This document shows, piece after piece, positions 1 through 8,207 of a stretch of DNA of 64,000 nt. Position 1 is the stretch's first letter; every line of letters starts with the position of its first letter. Under the pieces are notes generated by a model. The model was not told the origin of the DNA. It searched no databases and worked only from the letters and a program-made list of their open reading frames with translations. The stretch is taken from NCBI RefSeq assembly GCF_002222055.1, contig NZ_MUGS01000006.1, positions 194,270 to 258,269 on the forward strand. Direction: 5' to 3'. This DNA comes from Flavobacterium araucananum (GTDB lineage Bacteria > Bacteroidota > Bacteroidia > Flavobacteriales > Flavobacteriaceae). The translations under genes and the position numbers were made by a program.

Positions 1-88
1 CACAGGAATAAACCAGCAGCAAAATAACTATTGCTAAAGAGTACGTTTTAATTTTAGTAATAAAATGATTATCCAAAAACAATTTCAT
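1..88 (-). CDS. Putative lipoprotein, 5' end only
   Basis: An ATG at 88 on the minus strand opens a frame of 29 codons that runs off the left edge of the window. The visible protein has a basic start, a hydrophobic stretch and then LLLVYSC, which looks like a lipoprotein signal peptide with the lipid-attachment Cys near residue 29. If so, the mature protein sits in the inner or outer membrane facing the periplasm or the surface. Nothing of the mature protein is visible, so no function can be given. It is divergent from the HD-PycTM gene with only 26 bases between the two starts. Confidence 0.5.
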   Translation of the reverse strand, partial: MKLFLDNHFITKIKTYSLAIVILLLVYSC

Positions 89-114
89 AATTTAGTGGTG
101 TAAAAATATTCTCT

Positions 115-1293
115 ATGAATTTAATAGAACAATCCGAAGATTTCGTCAGTAATTTACTCAAAGATAAACTTTCTAATTTATATTCTTATCATAATTTTAA
201 CCATACTTTAACGGTAGTAAATGCGGTAAAAGAGCTCTGTAAAAAGGAAGATGTTAAAGGAGATGATAAAGAACAGCTTATTGTTGCCGCTTGGTTTCAT
301 GATACGGGTTATATAGAAGGTTATGAAAATCACGAAGAAAAAAGTGTGAAAATTGCTACAGCTTTTTTAAAAGAAAAAGAACAATCAGACGAATTTATAG
401 CAACTGTTTCAAGCTTGATTTTGGCTACCGTAAAAGAGTACATTCCTAAAACTCATTTAGAAAAAATTATTAAAGATGCTGATTTTGCTCACCTTATGGG
501 AGCAGAATATACAACGACTTGCGAATTATTGCGTATCGAACTAAAGAACACCTGGAATTTGGATTTCTCGAACGCCGAATGGGCAAAGGAGAATTTGAAC
601 TTTTTAAGGAACAAACATCGATTTTATACAGATTATGCCCTTAAAAAATGGCAGCCGCTAAAAGAGAAAAACCTACTTGCTGTGCAAAAGAAAATCGATA
701 AGCAACAAAAAAAAGAAGCCGATAAAATAGAGAAAGAAAATAAAAACAAAGATAAAATCGAAAAACCGGATCGTGGTGTCGATACTTTATTTCGTGTTAC
801 GTTAGGAAATCATACGCGCTTAAGCGGAATTGCGGATAGTAAAGCCAATATTTTATTGTCTGTAAATGCGATCATTATTTCGATTGCACTTTCGTCGATT
901 ATTCCCAAATTAGACAGTCCTAAAAATGCACATTTAGTAATCCCTACCTTTATAATGTTGATTTCTAGTGTTGTTACTATCATCTTTGCGATTCTTTCGA
1001 CCAGACCAAAAGTGACTACAGGAGTTTTTACACGTGAAGATATAGAGGCAAAAAAAATAAATTTACTGTTTTTTGGAAATTTCTATAAAATGCCACTTGA
1101 AGAATATGATTGGGCAATGAACGAAATGATGAAGGATCGCGATTATCTGTACTCGACCATGATCAAAGATTTATACTATCTGGGTTTGGTTTTGCAACGT
1201 AAATACAACCTGTTACGAATTGCCTATAACTTTTTTATGATCGGAATTATCATTACGGTTATAGCGTTTGTAATTGCTTTTAAATCGATTTAA
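115..1293 (+). CDS. HD phosphohydrolase fused to a PycTM (DUF5706) membrane domain
   Basis: The first ~190 residues form an HD-superfamily domain with H30, the H62-D63 pair (WFHDTGY) and a later D in DADFAHL, all expected metal ligands. A Lys/Glu-rich linker of about 30 residues follows. The C-terminal half carries the signature SGIADSKANILLSVN and three predicted membrane helices (about 240-262, 273-297 and 370-390). That half is the domain of Pycsar effectors, which in phage defence disrupt the membrane on binding cCMP or cUMP. No pyrimidine cyclase gene is adjacent, so a defence role here is only inference; the HD domain may instead hydrolyse a nucleotide. It converges on the GAF gene with 12 bases between the stops. 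Confidence 0.85.
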   Translation: MNLIEQSEDFVSNLLKDKLSNLYSYHNFNHTLTVVNAVKELCKKEDVKGDDKEQLIVAAWFHDTGYIEGYENHEEKSVKIATAFLKEKEQSDEFIATVSSLILATVKEYIPKTHLEKIIKDADFAHLMGAEYTTTCELLRIELKNTWNLDFSNAEWAKENLNFLRNKHRFYTDYALKKWQPLKEKNLLAVQKKIDKQQKKEADKIEKENKNKDKIEKPDRGVDTLFRVTLGNHTRLSGIADSKANILLSVNAIIISIALSSIIPKLDSPKNAHLVIPTFIMLISSVVTIIFAILSTRPKVTTGVFTREDIEAKKINLLFFGNFYKMPLEEYDWAMNEMMKDRDYLYSTMIKDLYYLGLVLQRKYNLLRIAYNFFMIGIIITVIAFVIAFKSI

Positions 1294-1305
1294 GCTCAAC
1301 TAAAA

Positions 1306-3675
1306 TTAGTTGAGCTCATCTAATAAATCCTGGTACGTAATTTTTTGTGCTACCGGATTCGCATTATTATTGATAACCTTAACACGAATCGCTCTTAAAC
1401 CTGAAACACCCTGAAGATCTTCGACCTCAAATTGTTCAATCGAAGGTTCTAAGATTTTCTTGTGTTGCAAGTATTTGATGTATTTTAAATATTCAGCTTC
1501 TTCGCTGTTTTGAGAGTAGACGATCGTAATTTTTTCTTTCTCTGTAATTCTCTCTTTTGTACCTTTTATATTCGATTTGTCGATACGTTTTTTAACCACT
1601 TCATATCTGGCATTATAAGTGCCGTCAACATCAAAACGTTTTTCATCCATTCTAAAACGAATAGAAAGCGGCGAACTAAAGACCAAAATCAATGATGTTA
1701 CATCCAGTTCATAAGGCAAAGATTCTTTAAGTTGATGGTGTTCCAGTTCCATCTCGCACAAGGTTTGCAATTGCCACAAACGCAAATTGTGCAAATACAT
1801 ACTATCAAAAGGTCTCGTTGGCGCAATAGATGCCCCTATATACAAATTATGCTCGACACCATCTGTTTTAAAACGCTCATAATAATGAGGATAAATTTGT
1901 TGGGCTTCGATTTGTTTTTTATCCAGTACAGAGGCTAATCGTTTATTGATAATAGACATTGCATTATCAAATTTCTTTCTTTCCTGATAAAAAGAGCCTG
2001 TTTTTTCGTCCAGACTTTCAAAATACAAACGTTCCAGTTTTTCATTCTTCTCACTTCCTTTTGTATTCTTTAAAAGAGGATGAATTTCTTCTTCGATATA
2101 ACGCTGAATCTGCTGTTCTGTATCAGCTTTTAAAGGAGAATCCAACTCGTCACGAAACGATTCTAACTCAAATTTTCTTTGTTCTAACAGGACCAGATTA
2201 GTAGTTGTTTTCTGGGATTCGAAAATCTTTAAGATCGCCGTTAGTTGATTTTTAAGATCCCTTTTTACCGTTTCGTTTCGGTGCTCAGACGAACCTTTTA
2301 TATCAATTTGTCCGTATAACGGATATACGTTTTTAAACACAATTTCTTTAAAAATATAATCCTTCGTATGACCGGAATTTTGGAAATAATTTTGCGATTC
2401 TTTCTTAAATTTCCAATATACACTTGGGTGAATTGTAGTGTATTCCCGCTGAATAATTGCGGCAATCTGGTGTTGCATATCTGTATTATAGCGATCAATT
2501 GTATCTGTAAGATACGGCAGAACCAGCTCAAGCTTAGTAGCATTCACACTATTCAGATCACGAGGATTTGTAGAAACTAACTCAACAACGCCCAATAAAT
2601 GCCCGTCTTTAATAACAGGGGCAAAAACGCAACTTTGAATGCCTTGTTTTAGCAAATGTTCTCCAAGTCTTTTGTTGGACGATCCTTCAATGAATTTTTT
2701 TACATTCGAAATCACAAAAGGTTCTTTGTTATCCAGTAAATTTTCAAATGAACAGCCAAAAAAAGCATTTTTACAATCGACTTCCTGCTCTTTAGAAAGT
2801 AAGAAGCTTTGAAGTTGGTTATCAAATTTAACAGGTCTGATAAATTTTTCTTCTTCCGGATTATAAATGATAAAACCTACTTTTAGATCCGGAATCTTAA
2901 AGATTGATTTAAAAATGTTTGTTACAATATCATCCGTTGCAACTGTTTTTGCATCCGGTTTAAGCAAATTACTTTTTAAATTTGAAATGGCACTTTCTGT
3001 CGTTGCATCAAATAAAGAAACAATTCCAAAACCTTTTAATATCCAGCTCCCTTGAGGGAATTTTGATTTCCAAAGCTCTATATCACCGTAATTATCCATC
3101 AATAAATCAATGTCGTCCTGAGTAAGGTCTAAAGCGTTTTCTGTTGGAATTATTTCCATAAAATCAGCATTATACAAAATGCGATAATGTTTCTCGACTC
3201 CGTCTTCATCCGGAATATCATAGAAAAAAGGTTTATTAAAATCTATTTTCTGCTTATAATAAACCCCTAAAATAAGGCAACAGTTGTTGACATAGAACTG
3301 GTGATCATCAAAATCACGAATTTCCATATTAAATTCATCTCCTGCATTGCGCAAAATTTTCTTGAAACGATCTGTATAATTGAATGATATATTTTGAAAA
3401 GGAATCGTAACTGCTTTTATTTCATTTTGAGTTAATGCCGTAGGAAATAAATCAGCCAGTAAATTTTTGATTAAAGCTTCATTGTTTTTAATGATAGAGA
3501 AATCCTGGATACCAGTCCTGAATTCAGGAATTGGTTCTATTTGTTTTAATATGGCTTTGGCGTAGTTTGCCCGATAATCAACATTTGATAAAGCAATTTC
3601 TTCAAAAGATTCTATTAGTTTATGAAATGAGATGATAGTGGTAAAGGGACTTTCTTTGTATAAATGAATATCCAT
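1306..3675 (-). CDS. Large cytoplasmic protein with a GAF domain
   Basis: This 789-residue protein has no signal peptide or membrane segment. Residues about 240-395 look like a GAF sensor domain (GFIIYNPEEEKF, then CVFAPVIKDGHLLGVVELVS). The remaining N- and C-terminal regions, including a charged helical stretch around 490-600, are not recognised. GAF domains bind small ligands or cyclic nucleotides, but no output domain such as a kinase or cyclase is visible, so the role is open. A -7 element TAATTTTG lies 20 bases upstream of the ATG. It appears to be a single-gene transcription unit. Confidence 0.75.
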   Translation of the reverse strand: MDIHLYKESPFTTIISFHKLIESFEEIALSNVDYRANYAKAILKQIEPIPEFRTGIQDFSIIKNNEALIKNLLADLFPTALTQNEIKAVTIPFQNISFNYTDRFKKILRNAGDEFNMEIRDFDDHQFYVNNCCLILGVYYKQKIDFNKPFFYDIPDEDGVEKHYRILYNADFMEIIPTENALDLTQDDIDLLMDNYGDIELWKSKFPQGSWILKGFGIVSLFDATTESAISNLKSNLLKPDAKTVATDDIVTNIFKSIFKIPDLKVGFIIYNPEEEKFIRPVKFDNQLQSFLLSKEQEVDCKNAFFGCSFENLLDNKEPFVISNVKKFIEGSSNKRLGEHLLKQGIQSCVFAPVIKDGHLLGVVELVSTNPRDLNSVNATKLELVLPYLTDTIDRYNTDMQHQIAAIIQREYTTIHPSVYWKFKKESQNYFQNSGHTKDYIFKEIVFKNVYPLYGQIDIKGSSEHRNETVKRDLKNQLTAILKIFESQKTTTNLVLLEQRKFELESFRDELDSPLKADTEQQIQRYIEEEIHPLLKNTKGSEKNEKLERLYFESLDEKTGSFYQERKKFDNAMSIINKRLASVLDKKQIEAQQIYPHYYERFKTDGVEHNLYIGASIAPTRPFDSMYLHNLRLWQLQTLCEMELEHHQLKESLPYELDVTSLILVFSSPLSIRFRMDEKRFDVDGTYNARYEVVKKRIDKSNIKGTKERITEKEKITIVYSQNSEEAEYLKYIKYLQHKKILEPSIEQFEVEDLQGVSGLRAIRVKVINNNANPVAQKITYQDLLDELN

Positions 3676-3694
3676 ACTTTTTGTTTTTAAACCA

Positions 3695-3702
3695 CAAAAT
3701 TA
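3695..3702 (-). promoter_or_regulatory. Promoter -7 element of the GAF gene
   Basis: TAATTTTG on the minus strand matches the Bacteroidota TAnnTTTG element and lies 20 bases before the ATG at 3675. Confidence 0.5.
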
Positions 3703-3824
3703 AGCATAAATTAAGAATGTTTGCCATTTTATTATTTGTTTCGTTTATAGTCTTATAGATTTTAGTTGCTGTAAATCAGTGTTTTTAGGGGTAAATATCA
3801 TTTTAACAAAATATTAACTTCAAT

Positions 3825-3859
3825 AATAATGGAACGATCGTTCCGTTATTATATCTTTG
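3825..3859 (+). promoter_or_regulatory. SDR promoter with a TetR-type operator
   Basis: GGAACGATCGTTCC at 3831-3844 is a perfect 14-bp palindrome. Flanking bases extend it imperfectly to 26 bp (3825-3850). The -7 element TATCTTTG follows at 3852-3859, seven bases after the core. A near-identical palindrome with the same seven-base spacing precedes the TetR gene 842 bp downstream. The operator therefore lies between -33 and -7, a position where a bound repressor would block RNA polymerase. Confidence 0.75.
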
Positions 3860-3902
3860 TACCGTAATAAATGAATAATCAATAATTTTAAAAGAAATAA
3901 AA

Positions 3903-4655
3903 ATGAAAAATTTAGAAAACAAAGTAGCAATTGTAACCGGTGGAAATAGCGGAATTGGTTATGCAGCAGCGGCTGAATTAACTGCAAAAGGAGCAAAAGT
4001 AATTGTAACAGGCAGAAACAAAGAAGCTTTGGCAAAAGCCGAAACGGAATTAAATGTTACCGGAATTGTAGCAGACCAATCTGATTTAAAATCGATCGAT
4101 AACCTGGTAGACCAAGTTAAATCTCAATTTGGAAAAGTAGACATTCTGTTTTTAAATGCAGGAATTGCAGCTTTTGCTCCGGTAGAATCAGCTTCAGAAG
4201 AGCATTATGACAGTATTATGAATGTGAATGTAAAAGGAGTTTATTTTACAGTTCAAAAAGTATTACCAATTTTAAACGATGGTGGTTCAATCATCTTTAA
4301 TACTTCTGTAAATGCACAATTAGGAATGCCCGGTTCAAGCGTATATGGAGCAAGTAAAGCAGCAGTTTTATCACTAAACAGAATATTTGCTGCAGAATTA
4401 GCACCAAGAAAGATCAGAGTAAATGCAGTTTCTCCTGGTCCAATTGAAACACCTTTGTATGGAAAAGTAGGTTTAGAAAAAGAAGAAGTAGAAGGTTTAG
4501 GAGCTGCTTTGGGACAAAAGATTTTATTGAAACGTTTTGGGCAAGCTGTAGAGGTTGCAAAAACAATTAGTTTCCTTGCTTCAGATGATGCTTCATTCAT
4601 TACAGGATCAGAAATTGTTGTCGACGGTGGACTTACAGTAAATACAGTACTATAA
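3903..4655 (+). CDS. Short-chain dehydrogenase/reductase
   Basis: This 250-residue protein is a classical SDR oxidoreductase of usual length. The NAD(P)-binding glycine motif TGGNSGIG is at residues 12-19, the NAG motif occurs as LNAG, and the active site shows Ser in FNTSVNA followed by YGASK (Tyr and Lys). The Arg in VTGRNKEA at the end of the second strand suggests NADP(H) use. The substrate is unknown. It is followed 69 bases later by a TetR regulator, and both genes have matching operators, so the pair probably forms a detoxification or stress module in which the regulator senses a substrate-like compound. Confidence 0.88.
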   Translation: MKNLENKVAIVTGGNSGIGYAAAAELTAKGAKVIVTGRNKEALAKAETELNVTGIVADQSDLKSIDNLVDQVKSQFGKVDILFLNAGIAAFAPVESASEEHYDSIMNVNVKGVYFTVQKVLPILNDGGSIIFNTSVNAQLGMPGSSVYGASKAAVLSLNRIFAAELAPRKIRVNAVSPGPIETPLYGKVGLEKEEVEGLGAALGQKILLKRFGQAVEVAKTISFLASDDASFITGSEIVVDGGLTVNTVL

Positions 4656-4672
4656 TTTTTTGCTAAAATTCA

Positions 4673-4701
4673 GGAACAAATGTTCCGTTTTAGTATCTTT
4701 G
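4673..4701 (+). promoter_or_regulatory. TetR gene promoter with its own operator
   Basis: GGAACAAATGTTCC at 4673-4686 has perfect GGAACA/TGTTCC arms. The -7 element TATCTTTG is at 4694-4701. Both the half-sites and the seven-base distance match the operator in front of the SDR gene, which indicates autoregulation and shared control. Confidence 0.75.
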
Positions 4702-4724
4702 TAAAATAATTCAATATTGAAGTC

Positions 4725-5306
4725 ATGGCTAGAACAAAAGAATTTAATGAAGATCAGGCTTTAGATAAAGCTATCGAAATTTTTTGGCACAAAGGTTACA
4801 ACGGAACTTCGGCTCAGGATTTAGTAACACATTTAGGGTTGAGCCGTTCTAGTCTGTATGATACCTTTGGAGACAAACAAAAACTTTTTTCTCAGTCTTT
4901 GCAGCGGTACCAGAAGAATGCACAAAACCAGATTGTGGAACTTTTTGATCATTCTGAAAATATAAAGGAAACTTTACACAATATCTTTAAGCAAGCTGTT
5001 ATAGAAAGTTTGGAAGACCGGATTACAAAAGGATGTTTTATGGTAAATTCTTCTATAGAACTGGCCATGCATGATGAAGAGATTGCAAAAATTGTAAAAA
5101 ATAATGCCGTGATAATGGAAGAAGTTTTTACAAAAGCAGTACAAAAAGGACAGGATTCAGGACAGATTTCCAAAGCAAACAGTGCAAAAGTTTTAGCCCG
5201 GTTCCTTTTTAATAATTATTCCGGAATTCGCGTTTTGGCACGTGCGGGCGAAAGAGATAAACAAGTTTATGATGATATCCTAAAAGCATTGTTTTCATTA
5301 TTATAA
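4725..5306 (+). CDS. TetR/AcrR-family transcriptional regulator
   Basis: This 193-residue protein starts with a TetR DNA-binding domain: ALDKAIEIFWHKGYNGTSAQDLVTHLGLSR is helix-turn-helix wording, with the recognition helix in SRSSLYDTFGDKQKLF. The C-terminal part resembles the TetR_C_16/AefR-like effector-binding fold with a CF motif (KGCFMVNS). The family normally represses a neighbouring enzyme or pump gene until an effector binds. Palindromes in front of this gene and the upstream SDR gene support a role as repressor of both. Confidence 0.88.
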   Translation: MARTKEFNEDQALDKAIEIFWHKGYNGTSAQDLVTHLGLSRSSLYDTFGDKQKLFSQSLQRYQKNAQNQIVELFDHSENIKETLHNIFKQAVIESLEDRITKGCFMVNSSIELAMHDEEIAKIVKNNAVIMEEVFTKAVQKGQDSGQISKANSAKVLARFLFNNYSGIRVLARAGERDKQVYDDILKALFSLL

Positions 5307-5333
5307 TGATATTAAAGAGTAGTTTCTTAAAAT

Positions 5334-5369
5334 AAAAAACGGCAATTACAGATGTAGTTGCCGTTTTTT
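5334..5369. terminator. Bidirectional intrinsic terminator
   Basis: A 12-bp stem, AAAAAACGGCAA pairing with TTGCCGTTTTTT, encloses a 12-base loop. Its A- and T-runs let it terminate both the TetR gene from the left and the nucleoid-associated protein gene from the right. Confidence 0.85.
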
Positions 5370-5400
5370 GTTTTAAGTAAGTATAGAAAATGAATGACTT

Positions 5401-6459
5401 CTAGCTTTTTTCTTCTTTATTGAAATAAACCAGATAGTAATACATTTGTTTTTCTTCATCCCAGCCTTTTTCAACAAATTTTTCAGCACTTTCAGGATTG
5501 ATAAAATCCATTTTAATCTGAATGTGAGTGTCCAGGTTTATCACGTTTTTAATCGATTTTCTAGCGTCAGAAACTGCTGCATTAGCAATAGGGAATGAGG
5601 TTACATCTTCGATGCTGTATTTTTCGCCCTTATCAACTTTATAATTTTTGAATTCAGGAATTAAGTCCGGATTGTCTAATACTTCGTTTAAGAAATTTTG
5701 CTCTTCAAACTGATCATTTTTAGCGAAATAGTTCACTGATCTGTTCATAAACATTACTTCTTCTTTTTTGTCTTCTGCCGGCAAAACAACATCTTTTGCG
5801 AAGTTCTGACAGAATTTTAAGTATTTTTTTGTGATGAAGTTTTCATCTTCAAAAGCATCTACAGATAAAAAGTGCTCTAACCAGTAACGGGCATCATAGC
5901 GGTTGCTGTCTACTGTTAGTATTTTGTACCCTTCATCTTTTTTATAATTAAAAATCAAACAACCTTTGTCTAATTTGCTCAGGTTGATACCTTGTTGCAG
6001 GATCATTTCCAGATTGCTGTTTTTTTCTTCAAATTGTAAAAAGTCAGCTTGTAACTCACTTTTAAAAATTCCGATTGCATCAACAACATTATTGTCAATA
6101 CTCAGATTGGTTAAATAGGTTACATAAACCTCTCCGTTTTTGATGTGCGGATGATTCGATTGCTCGAATAAATGTGTGGTGATTCTTTTTGAAATCTCCT
6201 GTAAGTTACTTGGATTGTCAAAAATCTCCGTCGCATATTTAAACATGTCGTTATAATCCAAATCGACTTCGTGAGCAAACTGATAATAGTTTTCTTCTTT
6301 CTCTCTAAAAGGCTTAAAAAAGTATTCTTTTATCAAAGGCACAATTTCATCATTCAGATTAAAGGGTTGTTCCGATAAAAAAATAGCTTCGTTTCTACTT
6401 TTGTTTCCTACGCGGTGTATCGCAAGGGTCTCGATGTGGGTGTTGAAAAGGTTGATCAT
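5401..6459 (-). CDS. Nucleoid-associated protein, NdpA/YejK (NA37) family
   Basis: This 352-residue protein matches the 37-kDa nucleoid-associated family over its whole length (start HIETLAIHRVGNKSRNEAIFLSE, typical length about 335-350). Members bind chromosomal DNA and are cytoplasmic; the exact cellular role is poorly known. No membrane segments are present. A four-helix-bundle gene lies 42 bases upstream in the same direction, separated by a short copy of the GGTTC/AAAGG repeat family, so co-transcription is possible but not certain. Confidence 0.82.
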   Translation of the reverse strand: MINLFNTHIETLAIHRVGNKSRNEAIFLSEQPFNLNDEIVPLIKEYFFKPFREKEENYYQFAHEVDLDYNDMFKYATEIFDNPSNLQEISKRITTHLFEQSNHPHIKNGEVYVTYLTNLSIDNNVVDAIGIFKSELQADFLQFEEKNSNLEMILQQGINLSKLDKGCLIFNYKKDEGYKILTVDSNRYDARYWLEHFLSVDAFEDENFITKKYLKFCQNFAKDVVLPAEDKKEEVMFMNRSVNYFAKNDQFEEQNFLNEVLDNPDLIPEFKNYKVDKGEKYSIEDVTSFPIANAAVSDARKSIKNVINLDTHIQIKMDFINPESAEKFVEKGWDEEKQMYYYLVYFNKEEKS

Positions 6460-6501
6460 ATATTTTAGGTTCAGAGTTGCAGAGACTCAAAGGAACAAAG
6501 G

Positions 6502-6861
6502 TTATTTTCTGTCTTTTATTTTTCTGATAAAAGAACTTAACATACGCTCTATTTCTCTGCTTTCTCCATTTATTTTATTAAATTGATTCTCGTTTAAATA
6601 TTTTAAATTGAATGAGATTTCAAGTTGGGTTTGCATCTCGAATAATGATGATATTGAAATATTTAAAAATCTTAAATAATCATTATTTCCTTCCCTGCCA
6701 TAACCTTCAGCAATATTACTGGGTATTGATACTGAACTTCTTCTGATTTGTGAAGATAATCCATAAATTTCTTCTTTTGGAAAAGAATGTGTTAATTGGT
6801 AAATTTCAGTTACCAGATTCATTGATTTTTGCCAGATTAAAAGGTCTCGAAAAGTGTTCAT
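6502..6861 (-). CDS. Four helix bundle protein (S23/IVS family)
   Basis: This 119-residue protein belongs to the family first described from intervening sequences in 23S rRNA genes. The family core SSQIRRSSVSIPSNIAEGYGR is present, after the usual start FRDLLIWQKSMNLV. Members fold as a helical bundle that assembles into pentamers; the function is unknown. Here it is a free-standing intact gene and not inside an rRNA gene. A frameshifted relative lies in the trp operon near 32.6 kb. A -7 element TATTTTTG lies at 6887-6894. Confidence 0.85.
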   Translation of the reverse strand: MNTFRDLLIWQKSMNLVTEIYQLTHSFPKEEIYGLSSQIRRSSVSIPSNIAEGYGREGNNDYLRFLNISISSLFEMQTQLEISFNLKYLNENQFNKINGESREIERMLSSFIRKIKDRK

Positions 6862-6886
6862 AATTTTGCATTTAAAAAAGTAAATA

Positions 6887-6894
6887 CAAAAATA
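6887..6894 (-). promoter_or_regulatory. Promoter -7 element of the four helix bundle gene
   Basis: TATTTTTG on the minus strand fits TAnnTTTG and ends 25 bases before the ATG at 6861. Confidence 0.45.
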
Positions 6895-6935
6895 AGAATA
6901 TTATTACATTTTTAAACCACAGGTTTTAAAGAAAA

Positions 6936-6975
6936 GCTTTGAACCTTTGCCACTCAGAACCTTTGAACCTTTCCT
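6936..6975. repeat. GAACC-TTTG repeat family copy
   Basis: Tandem-like blocks of TTTGAACCTTTG. The same wording, in either orientation, recurs at about 6465-6500, 13507-13640, 21935-22330 and 47065-47150, so this is a dispersed intergenic repeat family. Confidence 0.6.
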
Positions 6976-7515
6976 CTAATTCCAATTCTCTTCAAAACCA
7001 AAATCTTCAAAGCTGTCGTCTCCTTCAAACATATCAAGATCGTCTTCGTCAAGATCATCTTCAAATTCGCCGTAGATATCGTCATGCATATCTGCTTCAA
7101 AGCTTTTTTCGCTGGCTTCGTCGGGCATTTCTCCGTGAGAGAATAGAGTTTCCGGGTAAGGAACTCCTGCGATTTGATCTTCAATAGCAGCCAATTCTAC
7201 TAAGAATGTCCACATATTGATAAAATCATACACATATATAATTTTAGTATTTTGTTCGTCTAAGAGATCCGATAATTTATAATCGCTCATGGTTCTTTGT
7301 TCTCCCGGAACGTCGCCAGTATCAAAAAGTGCAATTTCATCTTCCTGATTCCAAGTTTCATCGCAGGTATAAAACGAAGCTACTTCCATTCCGTCAAAAC
7401 CAAAAGCGTTGAAGATCGCATTGTGTAAATCCTCAAGAGTATCGTCTTCAAGAATAGCAATGTCTCTAAAAATATCTTCTTCGGCGTCTAGAATTACTCT
7501 AAATTTATAAACCAT
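6976..7515 (-). CDS. pRiA4b ORF-3 / IS1096 passenger TnpR-like family protein
   Basis: This 179-residue protein starts with MVYKFRVILDAEEDIFRDIAI and continues with LEDLHNAIFNAFGFDGMEVASFY, the recognised wording of the plasmid pRiA4b ORF-3 family (PF07929). Despite the family name, no transposase or element ends are nearby, and the gene looks like an ordinary chromosomal gene. The C-terminal 40 residues are strongly acidic (many Asp and Glu). The function is unknown. A -7 element TACCTTTG at 7539-7546 precedes it. Confidence 0.8.
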   Translation of the reverse strand: MVYKFRVILDAEEDIFRDIAILEDDTLEDLHNAIFNAFGFDGMEVASFYTCDETWNQEDEIALFDTGDVPGEQRTMSDYKLSDLLDEQNTKIIYVYDFINMWTFLVELAAIEDQIAGVPYPETLFSHGEMPDEASEKSFEADMHDDIYGEFEDDLDEDDLDMFEGDDSFEDFGFEENWN

Positions 7516-7538
7516 AATCTTTGTTTTTATTGAGAGGT

Positions 7539-7546
7539 CAAAGGTA
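7539..7546 (-). promoter_or_regulatory. Promoter -7 element
   Basis: TACCTTTG on the minus strand, 23 bases before the ATG of the pRiA4b ORF-3 family gene. Confidence 0.5.
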
Positions 7547-7603
7547 AAATATAAATAATGATTTACGAATTGTGAAGGGCGATTTGTTGAAAAGATTTTT
7601 TTG

Positions 7604-8203
7604 TCATTTTCCCACCAGTCGTTTTCTGATTTTGTGATAGTGTTTATGGTAGGTACTATGGCTTGGATAACTTCGACTTGAAGTCATATTATTGAAAATT
7701 ACTGCTGTTACAAATAGAATCAATACACCATCTAAAACAGGAGAAAGCACATACATATATCCTAAATCTTTTATTTGAGCAGAACCTGTAACCGCTATTA
7801 GCGCCGTAGCTCCTCCGGGAGGATGAAGGGTTTTGGTAATTTGCATGAATATAATCGAAAGAGAAACAGCCAAAGGTGCGGACAGCCAAACAATATCCGG
7901 AATTAATTTGTTGATGGTAACACCAATAATGGCCGAAATTACGTGACCGCCAATTAAATTACGAGGTTGCGAGAACGGACTTTGAATGATTCCGTAAACT
8001 AATACGCTCGAGGCTCCAAAGGAACCTATTAAAAAAACAATATCGCTACCCGAAAAGCGGATGGATTCCAGATAAGACAAAATTCCAATACCAACAAACG
8101 ATCCTGTAAACGACCAAAAATGTTCTTTGAAATCTATTAGAGTTTCTTTGTAAAGGATGTAACGCGTTTTTCTATAGCTTCTTTTTATTTTTTGAACTTG
8201 CAT
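7604..8203 (-). CDS. HPP family integral membrane protein
   Basis: This 199-residue protein has four or five predicted membrane helices and the family signature HPPGGATAL in its second half. HPP proteins from cyanobacteria and plants have been linked to nitrite transport into chloroplasts, but the bacterial role is not settled. The start lies 4 bases after the stop of the chloride channel gene, so the two are probably one operon and may both concern anion movement. The tail is rich in His, Lys and Arg. Confidence 0.85.
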   Translation of the reverse strand: MQVQKIKRSYRKTRYILYKETLIDFKEHFWSFTGSFVGIGILSYLESIRFSGSDIVFLIGSFGASSVLVYGIIQSPFSQPRNLIGGHVISAIIGVTINKLIPDIVWLSAPLAVSLSIIFMQITKTLHPPGGATALIAVTGSAQIKDLGYMYVLSPVLDGVLILFVTAVIFNNMTSSRSYPSHSTYHKHYHKIRKRLVGK

Positions 8204-8207
8204 TTTT

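Noticed and set aside
115..1293. Complete Pycsar defence system
   Set aside because: Only the PycTM-type effector domain is present; no pyrimidine cyclase lies next to it in the window.
4253..4600. Minus-strand ORF of 115 codons within the SDR gene
   Set aside because: It lies fully antisense to a well-supported SDR gene and has no family resemblance.
6502..6861. Intervening sequence within a 23S rRNA gene
   Set aside because: The protein belongs to the S23/IVS family but no rRNA sequence surrounds it.
6976..7515. Mobile element (IS1096 passenger / plasmid ORF)
   Set aside because: Only the family name points to mobility; there is no transposase, terminal inverted repeat or target duplication nearby.
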